The notes under the pieces are model-generated. The model worked only from the letters and a program-made list of their open reading frames with translations. It searched no databases and was not told the origin of the DNA. Shown here one piece after another: positions 24,303 through 35,900 of a DNA stretch of 64,000 bases. The position numbers and the translations under genes were made by a program. The DNA comes from Echinostoma caproni (lineage: Eukaryota > Platyhelminthes > Trematoda > Plagiorchiida > Echinostomatidae): the NCBI GenBank assembly GCA_900618425.1, contig UZAN01039378.1:140238-204237 (forward strand), in the 5' to 3' direction. How positions within the stretch are numbered: position 1 is the stretch's first letter; every line of letters begins with the position of its first letter.

Positions 24303-24480
24303 ATCGGTGGAAATGTTTGTGATAACCGACAAAGAGCACCGGACAGCGATTTCGTCCTATTTGGGACTCGTCAACATAGGGTACATTTTGTGTCTCTGTC
24401 AGGACTCGAACCGCAAACATTTGGGTCAAGACTTCAAACCCTTACCGTTGAGCTACACGGTCGACGTTTATCACCTCGTG
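24303..24480 (-). mobile_element. Sm-alpha-like tRNA-derived SINE with hammerhead fold
   Basis: On the minus strand the element starts with a tRNA-like pol III promoter. The A box TAGCTCAACGGTAAG lies at 24441-24455 and the B box GGTTCGAGTCC at 24402-24412. About 30 bp further on comes a hammerhead-ribozyme core (24351-24374). This order, tRNA-related head then hammerhead, is the layout of the Sm-alpha SINE family of schistosomes, and the stem-loop sequence is the same as I recall for that family. The tRNA part is degenerate: its acceptor arm does not pair. No protein is encoded; such SINEs rely on a LINE partner. Ends are approximate. Confidence 0.75.
24325..24385 (-). ncRNA. Hammerhead ribozyme (type I-like), one core base changed
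   Basis: On the minus strand the core reads TTGACGA, then the stem II hairpin GTCC-CAAATA-GGAC with four perfect pairs, then GAAA. In the standard core CUGANGA, position 7 may be any base, so only the first C is altered (to T). After GAAA a weak stem III (CGC/GTG around TGTCCG) can be drawn. Stem I pairing is not evident. In Sm-alpha elements this ribozyme cuts the repeat transcript. The C3 change would be expected to reduce or abolish cleavage in this copy. Confidence 0.7.
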
Positions 24481-24495
24481 CGAATGGCTCAATCC

Positions 24496-24726
24496 ATTTA
24501 GATTGTGGATGTTTGGATTAGCCCATTCGGTTTTTCACAAGCATCAGGCACTGTTGATGATGTTCTGTGTGGGCTTCCATCCTTGAGAGATCGTTAATTC
24601 TCCACTGTTTGAATGTATATAAACGCGGTAGAATTTATATGCATTCAAATATTGGATAACAGAACACCATCAACCTGATGCTTGTGGAAAACCGAATGGG
24701 CTAATCCATACGTTCACCATCTAAAT
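24496..24726. repeat. 231-bp foldback (imperfect inverted repeat)
   Basis: The two outer arms begin with ATTTAGAT (24496-24503) and end with its complement (24719-24726). GGATTAGCCCATTCGGTTTT and CACAAGCATCAGG on the left recur inverted on the right with single differences. An inner pair, TTTGAATGTATATAAA (24608-24623) against TTTATATGCATTCAAA, closes around a 10-base loop. The left arm has about 28 extra bases. The repeat could be a MITE-like element or an inverted duplication. It abuts the SINE end. Confidence 0.85.
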
Positions 24727-27700
24727 AATACTACCTCGCTAGATTCGTATCATTTGCTCAAAGTGAGACATTTCTCATTGTAATACCTATCGTAATTAGT
24801 AGATACATCAGTTTTGCAGCTCGTTTGCAGTAACACTTTCCATAACTTTTAACAATACCCAAAAGCAATTTTCCTCAGGAAGTTAATTTGTTATTACTCA
24901 AAATACCTGAACACTATAAATATGATTTGCATATATTCGGACCAAAATTATCCACACTGGATTGTTGTTCTTTCTCCGAATATTATTATTACGAGGTATT
25001 ATGTTACACGTTACCCTTTCTACTCTTTGAATACAATAATAGATTGTGGTATTTGAACAAAAATGGATTATTTTTTGGGTTCAGATAACCTGTGATTCAC
25101 AGGCACACTATAACTTTTCTGAATCTACTTATAATTCAAAAGAAAGATTGGAATTGATGCATTGCGATTTATGCAACTATCTGTGCGTAGATAGCGTCTA
25201 ACTGACACCGGACTGCTATACCCCCAGCATTTATAATCAGTAACCAAAGTTTAATCATTTATTGGCAATTAAATCGGATCATATGCATGTTATTTCCCCT
25301 TCACTTAAATGAGCTACACAATTATCAGTGCCACTTTAGTAGGCTCGGTTCAGAGAGACCGATTACGTTTTTGTTTAGTGAGTGAATTCAGATAACTACC
25401 AAATAGGCTCATAGTGCTTGATTGCTCAACTGTGATATTTACTCACGCCCCTGCCGCGACTATTGGGGTGAAGAGACCTTAGGTTGAAAGTATACACTTT
25501 TATTCTTCAGTGGTTGTCATGAAATAACTGGTTGCACAAATATATCTTTCCTTTATGTCTTTGGTGTTACTTATTAACCACAAGTCAGCAAACCACTTAC
25601 TTCAGAGTCTGGAATCATCGCTTTTAATAATCTGACACAAAATAGTATCGAAAGGGAACTTCCGGTTTGCTCCATACTATGTATAATATTGTTTGGCTAG
25701 ATGCAAAGGGTGGTCTTGTAATAGTTGAATGCACCCTTGTGATCTGTGTTCCAATTCAGCTAGTTGGAACTGACAACTTGGAGAATATATACTTTTAGTA
25801 ACTAAAATGTTGTGGAATATTTTTCCATTATGTGCGAGATTTATTAGAGGCGGTAATTGGATGCATCTTCACTGAATGAGCTGAACCATTCCTCATATTT
25901 ACATAGATGATACGCTCACCTAAAGCACATTTTATTTACTTCCCATTACACAATTATGATGGAAAGCAAAGGAAATTCATGAGAACACGAAATGCATCTA
26001 ACTTTGTTTGGCTGCATCTGTGACCTTGCAAATTACAGACAAATAAGGATATTTAGGATCGGAGGATGCCACACTAAACTACCGTCAAAACAAAAGAGTA
26101 AGGAGGCAAAACATATCCAGTTACAATATCGCTAGGCATAGGTATTAATCCTGCTGTTTTATTAAATCAAGGTGGTGGGTGAAAATGATTAGTACAAGAA
26201 CTCCTGTGAATATCTTAATCAAAACAACATTGATATCTTTCTCATTGTTTTTTTGTTCAACAATACTGTTTGCTTTATTTCTAAAATTCTTTTGGAACCA
26301 TCTTAATAGCCTAACCAATGAATATTACCTTTATTGTATGTTATTCATTTGATCAAAGCGCTGGAATACTTCTTGAGATAGTCAACAAAGACCGTTAAAC
26401 AGTTGTTTAATTATTTTGAGGCTAATGAGTGAAATGATGGAGTCCCAAATGATGCACTTTCCTGTTGAGCACTAAACGTCACCACTGAGCTACAGAGTTT
26501 AAAGCTAAAAAGGCCTACACGTCAAGTACTATTGGTGGGTCAAACTGGGATAATCGCAGCTGATCAAGGCACGGACCATATCATAATCATAATCATAACA
26601 TAATATGGTAACTTATCGAAAATGGGCAAGCTCCTAACCAGTGAGACATGAACAGTTGAAAACTGATTTTGCGGAATGTTTATGAATGATATGACATATA
26701 TTCAATTGATTCATTTCACTGCTGTCGGGCTCAGTTAGACTGACATAAGGTTACGTAAGGTATCATAAATAACGTAATCGATAATTTAGCTAAATCTTCG
26801 TTTGCATTGGTTGGCATAATGAAAAGACTGGCAATCCGTGCATTTGATCTGAAATTAAAAACCGGAGGAGACGGTAGTTATCCACTAGCGATGAGTTATA
26901 ACAAGAGCAGCACTCCAGTCCTGTTTCCCGAGTGTGTGGAGCGAATATCAAATCTGAAGGACATTTACTTCAAAACACTCTCATATATCCTGCTCCATCT
27001 CTCCTCGAATGTAAAGTGTTTTACACCATATGAAAACCATGAACCAAAAAATGCGACACAATACGCACTCAATTTAACCCGTGTGCTCATCTTTATGCTT
27101 TAACTGAAAGTTGCACCATAATATAGTCAATAAAAGAAAGTCAAATAACATAAACCCCTTTGCAGCAAATTTCACCCTTAATCTAAGACCCGTTATTCTA
27201 CGGATATAATCCACTTTACACAAGATCACAAATTGACTTTTGTTTACTTTTATTTGAATACGAGGACATTTCTACTGGTGCATTGCACATTTATTCATTA
27301 TCGAAAACAGCCAAAAGCTAACGCGTGAAGCTTTTAATTTGTTTGCAGCTTGGTAATTCAAATGTTTTTTTTTCACAGAAACACTGTTCGCCTCGGCTCA
27401 GTTAGTCAGACATTTTTTTTGATGAAGTAAACAATGATTATACAAACGCTTTACATATTTTTGCTTATGGTTATTTGTGTAAGTGAAAAAACGGAGTGAA
27501 ACCATGAGCCGAGTGCTGTAAAAAATAACCACTTAAAGCATATTATGCTTACTCAAATGAACTCCTCATTAACCTACGAGACGAAATCATTCTGCTTTCC
27601 TATATTTGCATCCACTGTCACAAATGTATCCACTTAACAACTAATAATGCGGTTTCTATGCCAACAGTGGTCATCACGTGGACCTCGACATATCCTGATG

Positions 27701-28740
27701 AATCACGAAACTGGGTTACGGTGCTATGCGAACTGCTCGTTTAATTGACCTGTTTTTCATGCTCAAGCGAATGCAAGCAATCGCTTTTTTCAGGGTGCAA
27801 TTCTCTCGGTGCGTCACGCAATGACGCGCTTATTGGATTCTGAAAGGCAAATGCCTCGCATAAACACGATGAGCGCCAATTAGTGCTAATAGTTTGATAT
27901 AAGTCGTTATCTAGAGTTAACGACCATTATCTCAAAAGTCCATTAGCAATAGCGTGTTGAACCGAAGAGGTTTCCCAGTACAGAAATCCAACAGTTTAGC
28001 TACGAAGAAATGATACTATAACAACTATCGGACAAAACACCCGGGTTGATTTCACTCACATGAAGGTCCTTTTATTATGCCATTTTGTGAGCACCAACCG
28101 CAGCGGAGGTGATATCGAACGACAGAGAATAGAGTTCAGTGGAAAATAGACGGATAATTTGTAATCTCCTGTTCAGTATGAGAATATATAATAGTCTTTT
28201 AACTATCATTTTCGAGGCAAAAAGACTGATGAGTGAAATGGAATGAGAGGGCGAGCCTGGAACTGATGATTTTAGTCTCCATCACCCTGCGCGGAAGTAA
28301 TAACAGAGGAAACGTTTTATCTATTTTATGTGAAGCTTTTTTACCTCACATCAAATATTCACTCATCTTATGAATCATAAGGTTAGACACTGCGCATTTA
28401 TGGATAAACCCTGTGACTTCCTCTGGTACTTATTTAAGGTTACCAACACTCGGTTTGCTTCCAACCCTTCGTTGACAAATGTCCTTTGACAACCTGCCCC
28501 TGATTCCCTATTACCGCTGTGTGTGGCGTGCTTCGTTAATATCTTCACCTTCATTTTACAGGGAGCCCCTTTCACCGTCACCCTCACCAAGTGAATTTAG
28601 AAATCTTTCAAGAGATGGTGCTTGAGTTCTCCACATTTTGAAAACTCCATGGTTGTTGATTGTCGTTTCTCACTCCTATTTTTCTCCTACTCATAACCGT
28701 TCTTATTCAAATGATTGCTCGACAGAATAAAGTTATGTTT
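24727..28740. other. No feature recognised
   Basis: AT-rich DNA. A 98-codon frame at 26807-27103 has coding-like composition but no domain or clear acceptor. A small ATCATA array lies near 26580-26600. Nothing else was seen. Confidence 0.45.
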
Positions 28741-28926
28741 GGATTGTGAAAAATTCAATAGCCTCGGTAGGATTCAAACCCACGCATGGATGCCGACAAC
28801 GCCTGCGCCTTCTAATGCTATCGGTGTGTCCTCGTAGCTCAGGTGGTAGGGCGTGCGCTGTACAAAAGCGTAGGCTTCTACATGTGGGTTCGAATCCCAC
28901 CGAGGCTACTGAACTTTTCACAATCC
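28741..28926. repeat. Inverted pair of the tRNA-derived repeat
   Basis: The left arm (28741 to about 28812) is a minus-strand, truncated copy of the repeat at 10.8-11.3 kb (GGATTGTGAAAA ... AGCCTCGG ... ATTCAAACCCACGCATGG). The right arm (28828-28926) is a plus-strand copy ending in ACTTTTCACAATCC. The two B-box ends face outward, so the pair can fold back on itself over about 70 bp per arm. Confidence 0.8.
28828..28907 (+). repeat. tRNA-like sequence within the inverted pair
   Basis: An 80-nt tRNA-like unit with acceptor GTCCTCG/CGAGGCT (six of seven positions paired), A box TAGCTCAGGTGGTAGGGC, an anticodon-like stem TGCGC/GCGTA closing a 9-nt loop, and T arm GTGGGTTCGAATCCCAC. The loop is two bases too long and the region before the T arm is also long, so a normal tRNA gene is unlikely. 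The A and B boxes could still serve as a pol III promoter. Confidence 0.6.
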
Positions 28927-29416
28927 CGAATTTCTTATTCAGGTATAGTATTGAAAATGTTTTCTTATAACTGCCCCACTATGAGTAGTCCGTGAGGGTC
29001 TATATGACTGTGGGATTCATCTCTTCACTGGACACCGTATTTGTCGTAACATGAAAGGTTTTGCTACCATTTACTTTGAACAGAAAATTCTTCATCACTG
29101 CATATCCAGTAAAATCGGGTAATTAGAATTGTCAAACTCTTCACGCAACTTGTTTGACACGGTATATGCAAACGATTACTTTAACCTGGGTTGAAAATTC
29201 ATCTTGTGGATAACATTTCTTCAGAATTCTCAAAATTCTCGAAGTTCTCGGAATTTTCGAAACCCTATTTCTCATCTATCCAGTTCTCTCTCTCACTCCC
29301 AAATCTTATGCGTTACCTCCGGTTCGCGCCACCCATGGGATATCACTCAGTCTTCAATTACTAGGGTCAACCACCTCTTTGCTATTAAGTAGTTGAAACC
29401 CAAATCTCTTCTTTTG

Positions 29417-30047
29417 CAAGCCGCATTTAATGTCCGCACACTACATCAGATGGGACAAAACTCTGTCTTAGCTAGAACCCTTAAAACCTTCAGTTTATAT
29501 ATTTGCTGTCTTCTCAGTACGCGTACATGACCCCCACTTCAACCATTACCTTGCGATCACCGGATCCAACTTTACTTCCAAGCGTCATTCGCCGTGTGTC
29601 GGGCGATTCGGCATTCGAAGTACGCGTTGTGACCGGTTTCTGGTTTGCATTGTGTGAACGCCGAGCATTAATTTCTTACCTGAATTCCGGTTAGTAGCCG
29701 GTTTTGCGCTGTATTTCGGAATCGACAGCTAATAGACGAAGTGTTGAGGATTATTCTGTGTATCCGTGCATGCAGCGACCAATTGCAACTCGGCAAAAAT
29801 AGTGGATGAATTCTACCGTAACAACTATCGACTGATCCGGTTTGCTCGATCCACGGACATCGTCATATTCGCTGACGGTTTCAATGCCCAAGTAAAATCA
29901 CTGGAGAGAATGCCTACTCCACGTTTGTGCTGACCACAGGCTGTTTCTGATGAGAACCAACTGAAAACATCTTACGCGGAAACCAACCATCTGTTCACAG
30001 CAATGGACTCAAATCGACAACATCGCCATCAGTTGCCGCTAGGGATG
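29417..30047 (+). pseudogene. RTE-like endonuclease domain, inactivated
   Basis: The domain begins with QAAFNVRTLHQMGQ, matching the conserved AFNVRTL start of this family. The block TDIVIFADGFNAQV (FNAQV at 29880-29894) stands for the family's 'D-I-V-x-x-A-G-D-x-N-A-Q-V', with the GD order disturbed to DG. ADHRLFLMRTN and QWTQIDNIAISCR (30001-30039) correspond to the later conserved blocks; the usual H of 'IDHIAIS' is N here. The pieces lie in more than one frame with stops. In an active element this apurinic-type endonuclease nicks target DNA. Confidence 0.85.
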
Positions 30048-30699
30048 ATGTATTGAAGACTGCTGTCCTTCTTTGTTAACTCCCATTGTCATAAACTAAG
30101 CTCTGCTACAAAAAAGCTTCTCCTCACGCCTAATAATTAACCGCAGAAAGGCCAGAAATGCCCACAATACGACGTCGGCAATTGTTATATGTTGGCCTTC
30201 AAATAGGAATTCTCGGAACTCCTTTTAAGTCAACCATTAGCCGATGGAATCTGTGAGCACTGGATAATAATCAAAAAATTGTTCCGAATGTCAACCAAAA
30301 TAAAAATGAATTCTGCGCAAGATCAAAACAAAAGTGTAGTCCTCTTTGGCCTTGGTTGTCCTGCTGGATATTCCTAAAGCCATTCCTTTTAATGTCAAAT
30401 ACAACAAAGCCTTGCGAATCCTTTGAACGGCACCTCATGAAGTGCCTGAGGAAGGACGACGAGAAGTATTGGATATGAAAGTGTCCAGAGATGAGTAGGG
30501 CTCAGATGATTATTAATAATAGCAGGCTTTCATGGGTACGGGTCCAGATGAATTAAGTTTGAATGATGAAATTAAGAAGTCTGTTACCACGGATTTGCTT
30601 TCACCAAAGCCGCTTTTAACGCTGGGCAGAACACTCTAAGGCATAAATCAGATTACCTCGTTGACACAAGATATTCCTACACCTGCTTCAACTGGACAA

Positions 30700-30735
30700 A
30701 TAACTGATGTCAACTGGTAAGTTGACATCAGTTAT
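30700..30735. repeat. Perfect 16-bp inverted repeat with 4-base loop
   Basis: ATAACTGATGTCAACT is followed by GGTA and then its exact reverse complement. It lies within the RTE-like element just before the RT region. Confidence 0.9.
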
Positions 30736-32190
30736 CCATTTCAAATAGAGCTTACCTATGAAGTAAACTATCTCAAAAGGAATAAGGATTCCGGAAGGGC
30801 TGTCTCCATCGTTTTTCAAGTACGGATATTCAACCGTGGTTTTGGAGTTACCGAAACTCCTGGGCTCAGTGTGAGACAGGGGAGAGGTTCCAACGATTTG
30901 GTATAAATCGGTCCTCATACTGACTTACAATGAAGGTGACAGATCCTTTTTTAAAACTAGAGAGGCATATTAGTTTACCCAACATCGTCTCTTAACTTCT
31001 CGCTGGTAATATACTCCGCCGATTATCTGCCGCACGTGAACGGTGCACGCGTGAGAACCAGGCTGATATTATAGATGGTGGAGGTTATATTGACCACATC
31101 TTCACTCTTCGTTAAATTCTAGAACATAGAAACTCCTTTCGGAAACTCACCATTTGTCTTCCTTGATCTGAAAGTATCTTCCGAATCAGTCGACCTCTCT
31201 GAAGGGAGTGCCTTACAATTTTATTAAAATCCGTTTATACTAATAGCCGAGCCGAGTTCGAGACTTTTTCGCCTGAGTTCACTACGAAAAGTGATGATCG
31301 TCCTCTTTCTGTTTCTATTTATTATTTCATAGACTTCATGATTGCAACAGCTGGATCATCGTTCTAGGTTGGTGGCGTCGATTTGCTCTCAAGTGGTAGA
31401 CTGTCTCACCAGGAGTATGCAAATGACACTGTGCTACTAAGCGAAGATCCCACTAAAGTTACAAGCTCTCCTGTATGGTTTGAGTGATAATTTAACTTTG
31501 TTTGGTATGCACTTTACACCATCAAAGTGTCAAATTTTTCTACATGATTGGGTTGCCCCAGCCTCCAACCTCAACCTGAACGTTGAAGTGGCAGAAGAAT
31601 TATATGTATATTATATGTTGCGGAGCTATATGTCGCTTGGCGCTTGTGTCACAGATGGAATGTCAGCTCGGATAGGAAAGATTCGGTTGGCATTCGCCAA
31701 ATTAAGACATTCGTGGCGCTTTTGCGAAATCCGCATTCCAAAGTTTTGAGTTTATGCTACAGTAATCCGATTAGTGCTTCTCCACAGCGCATTGACGTCA
31801 CCATCACGAGAAAAGCATAAGAATAGATTGTCGGTGTTCGAACACCGCTGTCTAAGCAGCATTGCACGAGTATAGTGGTGTAACCAAAAAAGCAACGCTG
31901 AAGTTAGACTAGTTCTAGGTAATAGCAGTCGTCCACTAAAGCACGTGATCGACCTGCATAAACTCCACTTTTGCGTATGATTGCAACAGAGCGCGACATT
32001 TGCCAAGGAAGTCAGGTGGTGGAAATCTTTCAAAGGCGGTTACAATAAGACCTGATATGGGAGTGGAAGAAACCTAGCAAGGAGGTTGGGTCACCTAGAT
32101 CCTGTTAAGATCCCGGGATGGGAACATCGAGATCATGGAAACCCGGGGTTAGAGACACTAAGTGATATGGCTTAATGTCGCAGTGGCGCT
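30736..32190 (+). pseudogene. RTE-like reverse transcriptase and C-terminal region, inactivated
   Basis: Conserved pieces in order are EVPTIWYKSVLI (30884-30919), RRLSAARERCTRENQAD (from about 31017) and a degenerate motif A region. Motif C is EYANDTVLLSED (YAND at 31416-31427, where the family has YADD). Then come FGMHFTPSKCQIFLHDW in the 89-codon frame 31480-31749, LSVFEHRCLSSIARV (31829-31873) and IPGWEHRDHGNPG with LETLSDMA (about 32110-32172). The frame changes several times and stops are frequent. The D-to-N change in motif C removes a metal-binding residue, so this copy could not polymerise even if the frame were open. Confidence 0.9.
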
Positions 32191-32714
32191 CGGGAACATC
32201 CTGATTATTCTTGCAACCTCATTCTATATAAATTTTCTATTTTCCCTCTCAAAATTATCATCTATACGCAGCCATTTTATGCGAGTGGGCAGCCTGAAGA
32301 CAGCAACCATAACCTGCGCATGAAAATGCATGTCTAATGTGTGTAAAAATTGAACTGAACTGCGCATTTTTGTGTTATTAAATGTACAGATGAAAAATGT
32401 TTGGTTTTCAGCAACTGAATAAAATCTAACAATCGTACAGTTGGGAATTCATCAAAAAAGGGGAAAGTTGCGATGGTCAAGTTTTTTGGCAGTATATAAC
32501 ATATTAACGTGATTATCGTGTTTCCAAGCTACATCACAGGCGGTCAGTTTCTCGTCTCTTACCTAACATCACAGTCCCTGACTGATAGCTTCTATCGTCT
32601 TCAGAAAGGTTTGTATGATCGTGTTCAACAAAAGTAGCTAAACGACCAGGAGGAATAGCATTGAAGCAAGTGACATACATCCGAGAGATTAACTGTTGGC
32701 TGACAATCCATTAG

Positions 32715-32936
32715 GCTTCATTTTGTCGCTCATTTTCCATTTGTTGCGTTAATCGTAAACTCGACCAGCACTCAATTTGTGGCACCAGTTCATCAGTATT
32801 ATTTATCTATTTTCAACTACGGAGATGGTGCTTCAACGAGGACGAGGAGGAGGAGGAAGAGATGAAGGAGTACAGGGAGCTGCCACTGGGTCAATCTAAC
32901 CACATCAACACGGGTTCTCTTGAAATTTGCCTATAG
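32715..32936 (+). CDS. Candidate terminal exon with acidic run
   Basis: A frame with no stop from about 32715 to TAG 32934-32936 contains NEDEEEEEEMKEYRELPLG and ends in SLEICL. Possible acceptors inside it are CACCAG (ending at 32788) and CGGAG (32824). The glutamate run comes from a GAG-rich purine stretch (about 32837-32856), so it may simply be a translated microsatellite. The sequence after it has coding-like composition. No domain or family is recognised. It lies about 0.5 kb beyond the RTE-like element and is not part of it. Confidence 0.2.
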   Translation, partial: ASFCRSFSICCVNRKLDQHSICGTSSSVLFIYFQLRRWCFNEDEEEEEEMKEYRELPLGQSNHINTGSLEICL

Positions 32937-35900
32937 TTTGTTGAATAATAAGTATGCATAAGACCGTTTCTGTATCTCTTCTTCGTAACTTATACTTTTA
33001 CTGATGCTTCTATGCATAACATAATGGAAATTTGGCTGATTAATAAACAGGATTAATGTTGAAGTGCTACTTATGAGGCTATAAGATACTGGGTGTACAA
33101 GACAAAGCTCGGTTGACTTGCGAACGTCTGGATAGACAGCAATATCTGACATCATCTTCGAATAAGAGAGGTCACGTCTAGTTTCATTTGATTAGATCAG
33201 CTTTAGTGCAGTTACCGTTGTCCTGTATAAACGACGATCAGTTCGGTAATCCAGTTGCTGTCGCTTCAGTAATTGCCTGTTTTGATTTTACGGAGTAACT
33301 TTTATCCCGTCCAAGGTATTCAGTCTACTACTTTGGAAAGTCAGTAACCAACTTGATGTCCTGTTTCTGCATGGCGAGAAGTAGTTACTGTTATCAAAAT
33401 GGAAGCCAAATATAGGAGAATGGGTCATCATACATAACCGAATGGGAAAAGGCGACACAAATGTCTAATTGTGACAAAACATTCAAAAAGTGTGAAAGAA
33501 TAAAAAAATGTAAAACTAGTCATGGAGAAATTACTGACCTGTTTATTCCGATTCAGAAAATAAAGAACAGAAAATTTAGGTTGCAAAGAATCTACACCCG
33601 TTGGAATTCATATTACTAGAAAATCCCCTCCATGGCTTATACAAATCCTAAAACCGATGAGAAATGAAAGACTCAAATTTCGTCAAATTCATTGAAAACA
33701 TGGAGAACAATGAAAATATAATGAGCTCATATGGCATTCGGAGATCACAAAAATAACCGTTTCGAGATTGGAGTGTTTGTGTTGGTTGACCGATAAGCAG
33801 ATTTCAAATGCTGAAATCCTTATGATCATTTAGAAAGTGCTACTTCCAGAATAAACTTTCAATCGCAGCTGTGAAATTTACATGTGAACGAACGGTTTAT
33901 CTATGGCATCATCAGTTGACATGGTGCTATCGGCTACAGTTGTCCAATAACTGAAAAATAACCAAATGCATGACATCATATAACACGTTTCATTATATTG
34001 TCATCAGCACGAGATGGCAAAGGTCCTCAATACAGTCTCCTAGAGGTGATGGGTTTCAATAGTGCAGCCCGTCTTTTCCTTTTATACCTTTTCAAAGATT
34101 GTTACCACTGTGCCAATCAGCTCACACCGGGACTTAACGGAATAACTAATCCATATTTGTTCAGATGTCGTCTTAAGCGTTAGTGAGTTGGTTCATTTTT
34201 AACCTGGCTGGAACTCAGTGAACAAGTTGAATGTTTCGTTCCTTGAATCTCAAATTCTGCAACTTTGAATAAATGAAGTGCTGCTTAAGGAAAAATTCTC
34301 TTGTGGAAAATGATTGTAAGTAGAAAAACTAGTCAATGGTGATCATGTTTCAATTTTCAAAACGGAAGTTTTATGGCAAACATAATTCATCGGTTTTGAG
34401 AAGACTAGATAAATAAAGCACGGTTGGGTTGGGATCTTCTATAAGAACCCATCTGTAGTGTTGCTACTTTCAATTTTAGTTTTTGATGCATGTGATGGGC
34501 TTAATCGTGTGATAACCCGTGAAGGCCTTTGGGATCACAAAATTATGGAAGCTGCTTTAATCCTGGAACCCGCTCCCAGTTTTAAGTTCACCTTTTACAT
34601 GTTTATTCACATAATAAATAATACTACACGTTTTGCACTTCTCTAGAAGATTTATATCATATCGATAATTTTCATGCAATATATTTTGGAATTGGTTTCT
34701 ACTACTGATGCCTATACAGTGCACAAAAATGATAAACTGGTAAACAAATATTTGATTAATCTTACCTGTATTTCAGTCAATTTACCTCAGCCACCGGCAA
34801 CGCTTGTGTATATCGTTTCTATCCGAACACTTTGCCTGAAACAAAACATTTTCTTCTCAGTCAAATAATGACGTTCTATGTTTGCTCATTTGGGGTTCAT
34901 CAGGTGCATTGTGATGAATGAATGACGAACAAGCTCGTTTTAGTGATCCGTGGTTTGTTCGATGTATGGCAGTGCAAATCGCTAATTAGGAACGGCATTG
35001 AACTGATGGAGGGAATATCACATTATTAATAATATTATTGATTTTATCATGAGATCGGAAGTAAGATTCGTGGTAATCAAATTGCTTTTTATTTATTTTT
35101 TAGTTCATGAAAAAAATCTAGATATAGTCTGTGTGGGAATGAGAGAAGCAAGTTTAAGCATCTGCACAGAGAAGGGATTTGAGCAAACCAATATATACCG
35201 CCCTCCTGTAACTAGCATCCGACAGTGAACCTGTCTTAGCAATTGACCGCGAACTTTATCAGGGAATTAATAAGCCTCGGATAGGTTCACGATGTGATTT
35301 TTTTTAGTTACGTGTGAAACCACTGCACTGGCGAGCGATGTCATCTTTCCGCTTTATCAGCCGAGCTGGGGTTGTACATGAATGGGATCGGAAAATTGCC
35401 TGACCGCGCGGTCCATATAATTTGGTCAAAAGGATAAACGAAATGAGTATGCACAGAAAGTGACCACCAATTCGGAAACGTAGACTTTAAATGAAAAACG
35501 GTTAATTGACTTGAATATCGTGTAAGACTACGATGTATGGAAGCTCTTAACAGTTTTTCAGATAATATCCTTTGCATGATCGCAGCTGATATTTTCTCTA
35601 TTTTAAATGGAGCTCGTCTTCTAACGTGTCCTTGCTACTCATCTTTGATCAATCCGATTGGCAAGAAAAACAGGTTCCTTTTAACCCTTAGTGGTACAAA
35701 ACTTCCGAAGTAAAGGTTTCTGGTTTCTGAAGTTGCCTTCCTACGCACTGAACGCTGTACCGAACCACCTTATCGATGAGTGATGCAGACATCCAGGAAG
35801 GGCAGTTTTTTGTTATATGCCATTTAGCTTGGATTCGTAGAACACTCAAAACAAAACGGTGTGCACATAGTTTCCCTATGGTGCACAAACTTTGATAAAT

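Larger units (their letters stand above)
29204..32220 (+). mobile_element. RTE-like non-LTR retrotransposon, near full length, inactivated
   Basis: About 3 kb on the plus strand contains an endonuclease region (29417-30047), a reverse transcriptase (about 30736-31750) and the C-terminal region to about 32190. These match the RTE-type proteins common in flukes and often labelled endonuclease-reverse transcriptase or craniofacial development protein 2-like. Many stops and frameshifts interrupt it, and motif C reads YAND. The leader with NSRSSRNFRNPISH upstream of the endonuclease probably belongs to it. A 36-bp perfect hairpin lies inside at 30700-30735. No terminal duplications were identified. 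Confidence 0.85.

Noticed and set aside
27695..27711. CTGATGAATCACGAAAC, which contains both hammerhead boxes.
   Set aside because: The five bases between the boxes cannot form stem II and no flanking stem I or III was seen. Treated as chance.
30688..30918. A minus-strand frame inside the RTE-like element that resembles an RT finger motif (LKNDGDSPSGILIPFE), suggesting an internal inversion.
   Set aside because: The plus strand of the same bases gives a better match in the right order (EVNYLKRNKDSG, FFKYGYSTVVLELPKLLGSV and EVPTIWYKSVLI). The minus-strand frame is a shadow and no inversion is needed.
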